The position numbers were made by a program, and so were the translations under genes. A stretch of 64,000 bases of DNA from Paenibacillus sp. DMB5 (GTDB lineage Bacteria; Bacillota; Bacilli; Paenibacillales; Paenibacillaceae). Below, in pieces: positions 9,229-17,279 of the stretch (positions are counted from its first letter, which is position 1; every line of letters begins with the position of its first letter). Below the pieces are notes generated by a model. That model did no database searches, had not been told where the DNA came from, and saw nothing but the letters and a program-made list of their open reading frames with translations. The stretch covers positions 124,001 through 188,000 of the forward strand of contig NZ_LRAC01000163.1 in the NCBI RefSeq assembly GCF_001517085.1, in the 5' to 3' direction.

Positions 9229-11292
9229 CTATACGTTGAACCTGGACAGCCGCTCCTTGAGCCGGAGAGAAGCATTCTCCAGCTTACCTGAAAGCTCAAC
9301 CAGATAATCACTCACATTCTGCTGTTCACCACTGAGAGAGGCAACCTCTTCGGAGGCCGCAGAGGATTCCTCGGCAAACGAGCTGACGTTCCCGATCGTC
9401 TCTGACAAACCTCTTTGAGACTGGCTTAATCCGGCGATGGAATCCGAGACGGAATCCAGGCTCGCTATGAACTGGTTCATCCGCTCCTGTACCGATACAA
9501 AAATTTCACTTGTATCCCGGACCGAGGCCATCTGTTCCGTAAAGAGCGGGGCTACTTGAGACAAGGCGTTCACCGTCTCATTGATATCCTTAATAATCGT
9601 GTCGGTAGTTTCCGCGACCAGGGCAATCGAGCGCTTGGACTGGTCGGCAAGCTGGCGGATTTCATCGGCCACCACCATGAAGCCGCTGCCCGCCTCGCCT
9701 GCACGCGCTGCTTCGATAGTGGCATTCAGCGACAGAATATTCGTCTGCTGCGTGATATTCTGCATGACATCCAGCACTTTGATGACCGAGGATGCCGTCT
9801 CCTGCAGCTCGTTCACCTTCTCCACCAGGGTACCGGTCATTCTGCCGGTGCTACCTGTTCTGTCCAGGAGTTCCTGCAGCCTGGCAACTCCCTCCTGGCT
9901 CGATTGCCCGACACTGTGTGCCGTGCTGCTCATTTCCTGTGCTGCAGAGATAACCAGGGCTGTCTGGCCGGATATCCGCTCCGTCATTTCATTACCCCGG
10001 TCGGCTTCAAGCGCCAGACTGCCGGCTCCGCCGGCAATCTCCTCCGTTGCGGAAGCGATATCCCGGGCCGCCATCGCCGTCTTGCGTGACGCTTCGCCCA
10101 GAGCGTCTGCCGTCTCAAGCACTTCACGGGCGGTTTCATTCGTATGTACTACAAGCTCATTAATCCGTTCCATCATCATATTAAAGGAGCCGGAGAGCTG
10201 GCCGATTTCGTCCCGTGACGTTACTTGGGTGCGTACCCTGAGGTCTCCCTCCGCTCCCTGGAACATCAGCGTTTTCAGCCGGTTCAGCGGTCCCGAAACC
10301 ATCCGCATCATCCAGAAGCCGATTAAAACGGCAATAACGCCGGCGGCTGCAACAGCAATATATGTGGTATTCAGGATACGCCCGGCTTCCTTAGTCAGAT
10401 TGTCCGCGGGGACTACGCCCAGAACCCTCCATCCCGAGCTTGCCAGTGTGCCGTACACCGCCAGAATGGATTTGCCCTGCTCATCCTTGGTCGGCAGCGA
10501 GCCTGATGCCTGACTCAGGCCATTGAACAGTGTTCCGCCCAGGCGCAGATAAGAATCCGCCTCCTGATGCTGTGAGGTAGCAATGAGCTCATCTTTGCTT
10601 GTCAGCAGCTGAATGTAGGAATCCGCACCCAGGCTAACCTTGCTTAGCTGGTTCTCGATATCGGCAGTCTTGATATCACAAACTGCAATATAACCTGCGT
10701 TCCCGGAGTTACTGCTAACCGATTTGGCAAAGTGAAAGACCCCCGCATTCTCCCCTTGCTTCACAGCCTGTGTAATCCATACACTCTGGGGCTGCTTTTG
10801 CAGCTGGCTGAACCAGTCGTTGCCCCGTATTCCTTCAATAAATGTGTTATCAGCCGCTCCGGAAGCCAGAACCGGCAGGCTCTCATCCAGCGGAACAAGA
10901 TATACAGCCTGCATATTACCGGCTGCATTGAGCCACTGGTCCAGAACTGCCTGGATCCGTGCAGCCGCTGCCTCCCGCGTCCCATTGTCGGATGACGACG
11001 TTCCAGACTGGACAGCCTGCACAATCGTCTCGTTGTAAAACAGCTCACCCAGCCTGTCCTCAAAACGCAGCAGAATAACATCCAGCTTCTCAGCCGTCTG
11101 CTGAACGGTCTGTTCGTTAGCTGCCAGAGCATTAGTTTCAATCGTATGTTTAGCTACAGAGTACGAGGTATAGCCAAGTGCCAGCACTATTCCCATAGTG
11201 GTGATGAAAAACACCAGGAATAGCCGCGTTCCCAGCGATCTGGATGGAAGCAGCCGGGCCAATCCACTGCTGCCTGCTCTTGATTTACTCAC
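9229..11292 (-). CDS. Methyl-accepting chemotaxis protein
   Basis: Transmembrane chemoreceptor. The preferred start is GTG at 11290-11292 after GGTGG, giving about 687 aa. Order: short basic N-terminus, TM1 (LFLVFFITTMGIVLALGY), a roughly 260-residue extracellular dCache-like sensor, TM2 (AVAAAGVIAVLIGFWMM), HAMP (GPLNRLKTL to MMMERINELV), then the signalling coiled coil with the conserved tip around NATIEAARAGEAG. The ligand is unknown. The same architecture and similar C-terminus are seen in the second receptor at 17280-19489, so the two are paralogues. Both flank the mannan genes, which may suggest a link to sugar sensing (inference only). Confidence 0.93.
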   Translation of the reverse strand: MSKSRAGSSGLARLLPSRSLGTRLFLVFFITTMGIVLALGYTSYSVAKHTIETNALAANEQTVQQTAEKLDVILLRFEDRLGELFYNETIVQAVQSGTSSSDNGTREAAAARIQAVLDQWLNAAGNMQAVYLVPLDESLPVLASGAADNTFIEGIRGNDWFSQLQKQPQSVWITQAVKQGENAGVFHFAKSVSSNSGNAGYIAVCDIKTADIENQLSKVSLGADSYIQLLTSKDELIATSQHQEADSYLRLGGTLFNGLSQASGSLPTKDEQGKSILAVYGTLASSGWRVLGVVPADNLTKEAGRILNTTYIAVAAAGVIAVLIGFWMMRMVSGPLNRLKTLMFQGAEGDLRVRTQVTSRDEIGQLSGSFNMMMERINELVVHTNETAREVLETADALGEASRKTAMAARDIASATEEIAGGAGSLALEADRGNEMTERISGQTALVISAAQEMSSTAHSVGQSSQEGVARLQELLDRTGSTGRMTGTLVEKVNELQETASSVIKVLDVMQNITQQTNILSLNATIEAARAGEAGSGFMVVADEIRQLADQSKRSIALVAETTDTIIKDINETVNALSQVAPLFTEQMASVRDTSEIFVSVQERMNQFIASLDSVSDSIAGLSQSQRGLSETIGNVSSFAEESSAASEEVASLSGEQQNVSDYLVELSGKLENASLRLKERLSRFNV

Positions 11293-11470
11293 AAAAAACC
11301 ACCGCCGAATCTTTATTATCATTTGCACATAACCGCATTTAATCATAAACGATTAAGCTTACAGTTGCTGTGATTTTGTTCTATCAGGCGAATGGTGTCG
11401 AAGATTCTTGAAATGATCGGAATCCCCACCCCGTTTCATCAGTTTCCCCTCTTGAAATCACCTCCGAAAA

Positions 11471-11550
11471 GGGTTATAACTAAATTGTATTGATTTTGTT
11501 ATTTAATTTTAACTAACTAACAATAACAAAATTAAATCCGTTATCTTTCC
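11471..11550 (+). promoter_or_regulatory. Control region of the mannan operon with putative operators
   Basis: AT-rich leader holding GTTATAAC (11473-11480), an 11-bp perfect inverted repeat ATTTTGTTATT/AATAACAAAAT (11493-11503 and 11522-11532) and CCGTTATC (11538-11545). The last motif recurs upstream of the LacI gene at 17127-17134, where it is part of GTTATCATAAC. Binding by that LacI protein is a hypothesis. No clean -35/-10 pair stands out. Confidence 0.5.
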
Positions 11551-11583
11551 ATGATCATAAAATTAGCAAAGCGGGGGTTGCAA

Positions 11584-12540
11584 ATGTCACGGCTTAATGA
11601 ATATGTCGGAGGCGTTACCTGGGGTTTCATGGGCAAACGGGGAACGTGGGCAACAGAGGCTGCCGGGGCCTCAATGGAACTTATGAAATCGGTTACGGGA
11701 GCCAGCTGGACGGCTATAGCCTTCAGCGCTTTTCAGGCTACTGCCCAGTCCACTGCTATCCCTTACCAGGACGCGCCGACGGTGACTGATGATGAAGTGC
11801 TATGGGCAATCCGTAAGGCCAAGTCACTTGGCTTAAAGGTCTGTCTGAAACCGATTGTCAACTGCTCTGACGGGACATGGCGGGCTCATATCAATTTCTT
11901 CGACAAGGATGTTCCCTGTGAGCCCAAGTGGTCAGACTGGTTCCGCTCTTATACCGCCTTTATCCTGCATTATGCTGCGATTGCCGAGGAAACCGGCTGT
12001 GAAATGTTCTGTATCGGCTGTGAAATGGTGCAGACGGACCGGCGTGCAGCCGAATGGCGCACACTGATTGCGGAAGTCCGCAAGGTATACACCGGTGTAC
12101 TGACCTACAATTGCGACAAGTATCAGGAGGACAATGTGACCTGGTGGGATGCGCTCGATGTAATCTCCTCCAGCGGTTATTATCCTGAAACAGACTGGGA
12201 AGAGCAGCTGGACAGAATTGAAGCGGTGGTAAAAGCGTACGGCAAGCCTTTCTTCTTCATGGAAGCCGGCTGTCCTAGCCGCAGCGGAAGCGCAGCCATC
12301 CCCAATGACTGGTCCCTGCCGGGCGGGCCCGATCAGGAGGAGCAGCTCCGGTTCTACCGGGCGATGTTCGGTGCAAGCGAAAAACGCGGCTGGGTTCAGG
12401 GATTTATGCTCTGGGACTGGCCGGCTGAGCTCTACCCGCTGGAGGAAGCGGCAGAGAATGATGATTACTGCATGTACGGCAAGGCGGCTGCACCGGTTAT
12501 CAAGGAATATTTTACATCCAAAATAAATAGTGAGGAGTGA
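11584..12540 (+). CDS. GH113 beta-mannanase, cytoplasmic
   Basis: Glycoside hydrolase of family 113, hydrolysing beta-1,4-mannosidic bonds in manno-oligosaccharides. Start chosen at ATG 11584 behind GGGGG; 318 aa with no signal peptide, so it acts in the cytoplasm. The TIM-barrel catalytic glutamates are visible as E147 (CIGCEM) and E227 (FFFMEAGCPS). Their 80-residue spacing equals that of the Alicyclobacillus enzyme (E151/E231, from memory). The gene leads an operon with the epimerase (11 bases between the stop and the preferred ATG) and the GH130 gene. Products would be mannobiose and mannotriose for the next two enzymes. Confidence 0.88.
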   Translation: MSRLNEYVGGVTWGFMGKRGTWATEAAGASMELMKSVTGASWTAIAFSAFQATAQSTAIPYQDAPTVTDDEVLWAIRKAKSLGLKVCLKPIVNCSDGTWRAHINFFDKDVPCEPKWSDWFRSYTAFILHYAAIAEETGCEMFCIGCEMVQTDRRAAEWRTLIAEVRKVYTGVLTYNCDKYQEDNVTWWDALDVISSSGYYPETDWEEQLDRIEAVVKAYGKPFFFMEAGCPSRSGSAAIPNDWSLPGGPDQEEQLRFYRAMFGASEKRGWVQGFMLWDWPAELYPLEEAAENDDYCMYGKAAAPVIKEYFTSKINSEE

Positions 12541-12550
12541 ACGTTACAAC

Positions 12551-13765
12551 ATGACAATAACAACTGAAACTTGGCTTGGCGCACTTGAGAATGAGCTGCA
12601 GAACAATATCCTCGGCTTCTGGATGAAGCATACGCTGGATGAGGAGCACGGCGGGTTCGTCGGCGAGATCGACAATCAAATGAAGGTTATTCCCGGAGCC
12701 GAGAAGAGCCTGGTGCTTAATGCGCGGATTCTCTGGACCTTTGCGACAGCTTACCGGACCTATGGGTCGGCTGAATACCTGGGTATGGCCGAACGGGCCT
12801 ACCATTACCTGCTGGAGCATTTCCTGGATAAGGAATACGGCGGGCTGTACTGGATGGTGGACGCTTCGGGTGCTCCTTCCCAGTCCAAGAAGCAGGTATA
12901 TGGCCAGGCTTTTGCCATCTATGCTTTGGCTGAATTCCATCATGCCACCGGCAATGAGGAAGCACTGAATCACGCTGTAGAGATATTCCGGGTTTTGGAG
13001 AAGTACAGCTATGATTCTCTTTATAAAGGATATATTGAAGCCCTCTCCCGCGAATGGGAGGTTACAGATGAACTGTCGCTCAGCGACAAGGATATGAATG
13101 AGAAGAAATCAATGAATACCCACCTCCATGTCCTTGAAGGCTATACCGGCCTCTACCGGGTGTGGAAGTCCGAGGAGCTGCGGGTGAAGCTGGCCGAGCT
13201 GATCGATACGATGCTTGTCCACATTATTGATGATCAGGACCAGCACTTCCACTTGTTCATGGATGAAGAGTGGCATGTAAAATCAGACATTACCTCCTAC
13301 GGCCACGATATTGAGGGCAGCTGGCTGCTGGTAGAGGCTGCAGAGGTGCTGGGCGATGAAGCGCTGCTGGAGCGTGTTCGCAAGGTTGCCGTTACTATGG
13401 CTGAAGCTGTGCTGGCCGAAGGCATTGACAAGGACGGCGGCATCTGGAACGAGGCTGACAAGAACGGCCTTCTAAACGAAGAAAAAGACTGGTGGCCACA
13501 GGCGGAAGCAATGGTAGGCTTCTATAATGCTTATCAGCTTACACAGGATACCCGTTTCCTGGATGCTTCTGCAGCGGTATGGACGTTCATCGACCGTCAC
13601 ATTGTTGACCACGAGCTTGGTGAATGGTACTGGGCGGTAGATGAGCATCTGCAGCCCCTCGCCCATGCTCCCAAGGTTAGTGCCTGGAAGTGCCCTTATC
13701 ATAACGGCAGAGCCTGCTTTGAGATGATCGGAAGGCTGCAGGCTGCTGTAAAGGAGACTCATTAA
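12551..13765 (+). CDS. Mannobiose/cellobiose 2-epimerase-like protein (AGE family)
   Basis: N-acylglucosamine 2-epimerase superfamily, (alpha/alpha)6 barrel. Cellobiose/mannobiose 2-epimerases convert the reducing-end sugar between glucose and mannose. 404 aa from the ATG at 12551; a GTG at 12530 in the same frame overlaps the GH113 stop and is a possible alternative. Conserved histidines occur in NTHLHVLEGYT, GHDIEGSW and CPYHNGRACFEM, and the tryptophan in EKDWWPQAEAM. Placed between a mannanase and a GH130 phosphorylase, the likely reaction is Man-beta-1,4-Man to Man-beta-1,4-Glc. The stop overlaps the next ATG by one base (TAATG). Confidence 0.88.
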   Translation: MTITTETWLGALENELQNNILGFWMKHTLDEEHGGFVGEIDNQMKVIPGAEKSLVLNARILWTFATAYRTYGSAEYLGMAERAYHYLLEHFLDKEYGGLYWMVDASGAPSQSKKQVYGQAFAIYALAEFHHATGNEEALNHAVEIFRVLEKYSYDSLYKGYIEALSREWEVTDELSLSDKDMNEKKSMNTHLHVLEGYTGLYRVWKSEELRVKLAELIDTMLVHIIDDQDQHFHLFMDEEWHVKSDITSYGHDIEGSWLLVEAAEVLGDEALLERVRKVAVTMAEAVLAEGIDKDGGIWNEADKNGLLNEEKDWWPQAEAMVGFYNAYQLTQDTRFLDASAAVWTFIDRHIVDHELGEWYWAVDEHLQPLAHAPKVSAWKCPYHNGRACFEMIGRLQAAVKETH

Positions 13766-14937
13766 TGACAGCATTATTCGAAGAACGCAAAGCACAGCTG
13801 ACACAGCGCTATGAGGCGCTGATCACCCGTACCAATGAAAAGCTGCCTTACGGCAACGGGATTTACGACCGCTACCGCTACCCGCTGCTGACTGCAGAGC
13901 ATGCTCCGCTGATCTGGCGTTATGATTTCAATCCAGAGACTAACCCCTACTTCGCCGAACGGATTGGCGTAAACGGCGTGTTTAATCCCGGGGCAATCGA
14001 GCTGGACGGCAAATTCTACATTATTGCCCGTGTTGAAGGTAACGACCGCAAGTCGTTCTTCGCCGTCGCCGAGAGTGACAGCGGAGTGGACGGCTTCCGG
14101 TTCTGGGATCATCCGGTTGTCCTGCCTGAGACGGAAGAGCCTGACGTCAACGTCTATGATATGCGCCTTACCAAGCATGAGGACGGCTGGATCTATGGCC
14201 TGTTCTGCACCGAGCGCAAGGACCCGGATGCCCCGCATGGCGACCTGTCCAGCGCAGTGGCACAGTGCGGCATCGCCCGCACCAGAGACCTGAAGAGCTG
14301 GGAGCGCCTGGCCGACCTGAAAACCGGCTCTGCCCAGCAGCGCAATGTCGTGCTGCATCCCGAGTTTGTAGACGGCAAGTATGCCTTCTACACCCGTCCT
14401 CAGGATGGCTTCATCGACGCCGGTTCCGGCGGCGGCATCGGCTGGGGCCTGTCTGACACCATAGAGAACGCGGTAATCGGTAGCGAGACAATCATCGACC
14501 AGCGTTATTATCATACGGTCAAGGAAGTGAAGAACGGCCAGGGCCCGGCTCCAATCAAAACCCCGCGCGGCTGGCTTCATATCGCCCACGGCGTGCGCAA
14601 TACTGCTGCCGGCCTGCGCTATGTGCTCTATGTCTTCCTGTCTGACCTAAATGAGCCGAACAAGGTCACCCATGCTCCGGGAGGCCACTTCATCGCACCG
14701 GACGGGGAAGAACGCGTAGGGGATGTCTCTAACGTAGTGTTCTGCAACGGCGTAATCGCCCGTGACAACGGGGAGATCTATATCTACTACGCCTCCTCCG
14801 ACACCCGCGTGCATGTCGCAACCACTACAGTCGACCAGATGCTCGACTATGTACTGAACACACCGGAAGATCCGCTGCGCTCCTATGCCTGCGTTCAGCA
14901 GCGTATCGCATTGATCGACCGTAATTTGCAGTTATAA
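13765..14937 (+). CDS. GH130 4-O-beta-D-mannosyl-D-glucose phosphorylase
   Basis: Inverting phosphorylase that would split Man-beta-1,4-Glc with phosphate into mannose-1-phosphate and glucose. 390 aa, normal for GH130 subfamily 1. The five-bladed propeller features are present: GVNGVFNPGAIELDGK, the catalytic aspartate D132 in VNVYDMRLTKHEDG (D131 in the Bacteroides fragilis enzyme, from memory), and ARTRDLKSWERL. AAGGAG precedes the ATG, which overlaps the epimerase stop. The three genes form a complete intracellular mannobiose route ending in a strong terminator. No transporter is in the operon. Confidence 0.92.
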   Translation: MTALFEERKAQLTQRYEALITRTNEKLPYGNGIYDRYRYPLLTAEHAPLIWRYDFNPETNPYFAERIGVNGVFNPGAIELDGKFYIIARVEGNDRKSFFAVAESDSGVDGFRFWDHPVVLPETEEPDVNVYDMRLTKHEDGWIYGLFCTERKDPDAPHGDLSSAVAQCGIARTRDLKSWERLADLKTGSAQQRNVVLHPEFVDGKYAFYTRPQDGFIDAGSGGGIGWGLSDTIENAVIGSETIIDQRYYHTVKEVKNGQGPAPIKTPRGWLHIAHGVRNTAAGLRYVLYVFLSDLNEPNKVTHAPGGHFIAPDGEERVGDVSNVVFCNGVIARDNGEIYIYYASSDTRVHVATTTVDQMLDYVLNTPEDPLRSYACVQQRIALIDRNLQL

Positions 14938-14959
14938 CTTATCCGCCATACAGCAAAGA

Positions 14960-15006
14960 GGCGGGTGCCGGGAGAACTTGATTGTTCCTGCCGCACCCGC
15001 CTTTTG
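14960..15006 (+). terminator. Terminator of the mannan operon
   Basis: GGCGGGTGC (14960-14968) pairs with GCACCCGCC (14993-15001) across a 24-base loop that may pair further; CTTTTG follows. It starts 23 bases after the GH130 stop. Confidence 0.85.
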
Positions 15007-15116
15007 TTATCACTTGAAAACGGATATCCGATCAGCGCGGGATGTTTTCCTGTTTTATTAACAGGGTACAATGAGAGCAAAGCTTTTTTTGCGCAACAAG
15101 GGAGGAGGAATAGAAG

Positions 15117-15539
15117 ATGAAACCGCGGATTTCAGTTATCACACTGGGAGCAGACGATCTGGAGCGGTCGCTCAAGTTTTATCGGGACGGGCTGGGGCTA
15201 CCGACTGAGGGAATTATCGGAACGGAGTTCGAGCACGGTGCAGTTGCTTTTTTTGAGCTGGAGGGCGGCCTCAGGCTGGCCATCTGGAAGCGCAGGGATC
15301 TAGCCCACGACAGCCGGCTTCCGCAGACTCCAGCCAGTCCGACGGAATTTTCACTGGCCCACAATGTAGGCAGCCGTGAAGAAGTGGATCAGCTTATGGC
15401 AGAGGTGCGGTAGGCTGGCGCAGCTATAACCGTACCTGCCCATGACACCTTCTATGGCGGGTATGCGGGCTATTTTCAGGACCCTGACGGCCATTTATGG
15501 GAGGTCGCCTGGAATCATGCCTGGGAGATGCCAGAGTAA
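15117..15539 (+). pseudogene. VOC/glyoxalase family protein interrupted by an in-frame TAG
   Basis: Vicinal oxygen chelate fold protein of the glyoxalase/bleomycin-resistance type. Up to 15410 it reads as a normal first module (ISVITLGADDLERSLKFYRD). A TAG at 15411-15413 interrupts it, but the same frame continues with the family C-terminus (AGAAITVPAHDTFYGGYAGY, then FQDPDGHLWEVAWN) to a TAA at 15537. The family normally has a residue such as Gln or Lys here (EVR-x-AGA), so CAG to TAG is the simplest change. This is not a frameshift. Full length would be 140 codons. Either a real nonsense mutation or a base error. Enzymatic role unknown. Confidence 0.85.
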
Positions 15540-15643
15540 GTATGGCCTGGCCCGGAAAAAAAAACTGATCGGCTGCCCCGGGCAGGCTGCGTCTGCAGGT
15601 TAATTAGCAGCTGCCCGGCGGCATAGATTAACCTTTGCCGAAA

Positions 15644-15973
15644 CTAATAAACCTCCCCCTCATCCCCCTGTACTTTAGCGCCTAATCCGGCAGCAACCTC
15701 GATCATTTTCTCAATTACAAAATCATCCGCACCCGCTACTGTAAACCGTCCATCTGTATGTTTAAAGGGGATTTGTTCGTCCTCTTCCGCCAGCCAGTTA
15801 AAAAAGTCTCCGCCAATCGCCAGCGTTCCAAACGGACCTTGCACCGAAAGACCGCTGCTGTACTCAAAGTCCTCCTGACCGGCAAAATAGGCTTTCGCCT
15901 CTTCCAGTGAAATCGGGTTACTGCCGCTCTCCGTCCAGCGTTCCGCCCGGGTAATATGTACATCATAACTCAT
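15644..15973 (-). CDS. Small conserved-looking protein of unknown function
   Basis: 109 aa, acidic, no signal peptide or membrane segment. It begins MSYDVHITRAERW and has a central GPFGTLAIGGDFFNWLAEED. I do not recognise a domain. GGAG lies 10 bases before the ATG and codon use looks like that of real genes. It is monocistronic, between the VOC gene (convergent) and the LacI gene (same strand, 67 bases upstream), and might be cotranscribed with the latter. No function is proposed. Confidence 0.65.
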   Translation of the reverse strand: MSYDVHITRAERWTESGSNPISLEEAKAYFAGQEDFEYSSGLSVQGPFGTLAIGGDFFNWLAEEDEQIPFKHTDGRFTVAGADDFVIEKMIEVAAGLGAKVQGDEGEVY

Positions 15974-16040
15974 GAGTAGTTCACTCCAGTTTCGATTTTT
16001 TATTAGTGGACACCGTACTTGGCTTCAGTCCAACCCTAGC

Positions 16041-17105
16041 TCAGCTGCGCGGCCCGGCCACCGAATCCCGGTGGACGATGTCGGCAGCGATCAGAATCTT
16101 CTCCAGCGGCGAAGAAGGGCTGTTGATCCGGCTCAGCAGCTTCTCTACGGCAGCGCGGCCCATCGCTTCTTTGGGCACATGGACCGTGGTGAGCGGCGGA
16201 ATGCCTCTGGCGGCATCATCAATATTGTCAAAGCCGGTCACAGAAATATCCTCCGGCACGGACAAGCCCTCCTCCCGGAGCACATTGCAGACAGTGAGCG
16301 CAATAAAATCATTGCCGCACAGCAGCGCGGTTGGCAGCTGATTTGCTTTTTTACGCTTCAGCAGCCACTGCTTGAATTCTTCGTGCAGGATGATCGCGTC
16401 CATCCCTTCCTGCAGCAGCAGCTCGTCGTCACCGGACTGGGGCTGTAGCCCGCCCTCCTCCAGCGAACTGCGGAACCCGATCCAGCGGTCCCTGAAGCTG
16501 CGTGAATAACGGATCGGACCGATAAAATGCTGGTGCGTATGGCCGATTCCGAGCAGATGATTGGTCAGCCTGGACATGGAATCCATATTGTTCGCAAATA
16601 CGGTATCGCTTGGAATGAGCGGATCCTCATGGTCAATAAGTACCATGGGCAGACCGATCCGGTGCACCTCCAGCAGCAGCGAGGTTGAGATCGTGCCTAC
16701 ACCGACCAGACCAAGCAGGCCGCCGGGATTCAGGATATTCACAAAGTTGTCTGCACGGTGCTCGGAGACAATTACCATTCCAAGACCCTGCTCATCCAAA
16801 GCGAGGGCGATCCCGTCAACAATTTTACCCCAGTACAGCGAATCCTGTGTCTGCGAACGGATATTGGGCATCAGCACCAGGACCGACTGTTTATTGCGGT
16901 CACCGGCAGACGTTTGGGTCGAGCGTTTTGCATTTTGCATATAGGCGTTCTTTTGCGTAAAATAACCAAGCTGTGAAGCAGCCTGAATCACCCGTTCCCG
17001 GGTCGTTTCATTGACGCCCTCTTTGCCGGACAGGGACTTGGAAACGACAAATTTAGAAACCCCGAGATGGTCGGCGATTTTTTGCATCGTTATCTTTTTA
17101 GCCAC
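16041..17105 (-). CDS. LacI family transcriptional regulator
   Basis: 354 aa. The N-terminal helix-turn-helix is typical (ITMQKIADHLGVSKFVVSKS, residues 5-24) with the hinge helix following, and the remainder is a periplasmic-binding-protein-like sugar sensor (GLPMVLIDHEDP, CGNDFIALTVCNVLREEGLS, TGFDNID). GGAGG stands before the ATG. It probably represses sugar genes until an oligosaccharide binds. The nearest sugar genes are the mannan operon at 11584-14937, and a motif is shared between that operon's leader and this gene's own upstream region, so regulation of mannan use plus autoregulation is the best guess. Confidence 0.92.
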   Translation of the reverse strand: MAKKITMQKIADHLGVSKFVVSKSLSGKEGVNETTRERVIQAASQLGYFTQKNAYMQNAKRSTQTSAGDRNKQSVLVLMPNIRSQTQDSLYWGKIVDGIALALDEQGLGMVIVSEHRADNFVNILNPGGLLGLVGVGTISTSLLLEVHRIGLPMVLIDHEDPLIPSDTVFANNMDSMSRLTNHLLGIGHTHQHFIGPIRYSRSFRDRWIGFRSSLEEGGLQPQSGDDELLLQEGMDAIILHEEFKQWLLKRKKANQLPTALLCGNDFIALTVCNVLREEGLSVPEDISVTGFDNIDDAARGIPPLTTVHVPKEAMGRAAVEKLLSRINSPSSPLEKILIAADIVHRDSVAGPRS

Positions 17106-17126
17106 TTATATTCCTCCAAATAAATT

Positions 17127-17139
17127 CCGTTATCATAAC
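17127..17139. promoter_or_regulatory. Putative LacI operator upstream of its own gene
   Basis: CCGTTATCATAAC contains the perfect odd palindrome GTTATCATAAC (17129-17139). CCGTTATC is also found at 11538-11545 ahead of the mannan operon, in both cases preceded by an A/T-rich AAAT-type block. The site lies just upstream of the LacI ribosome binding site. Confidence 0.45.
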
Positions 17140-17208
17140 ATTTACCTAACAAAATAATTATACTTGTCCTTTTCGGGATACACAAGAAAAAGCCCCTCAC
17201 AAATGAAC

Positions 17209-17240
17209 AGGCCGGCTCTCCGCTGAGGAAGAACCGGCCT
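17209..17240 (-). terminator. Possible terminator downstream of the second chemoreceptor gene
   Basis: AGGCCGG and CCGGCCT pair across an 18-base loop. The stem is good, but the T-rich tract on the minus strand begins only about 18 bases later, so the call is weak. Confidence 0.4.
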
Positions 17241-17279
17241 GACTCTACAATATGAAGACCAACAGACTGCCGGCCAATT

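Noticed and set aside
15540..15643. Hairpin between the VOC gene and the small unknown gene
   Set aside because: Partial GC complementarity (CTGCC/GGCAG) but no clean stem with a T run, so not called a terminator.
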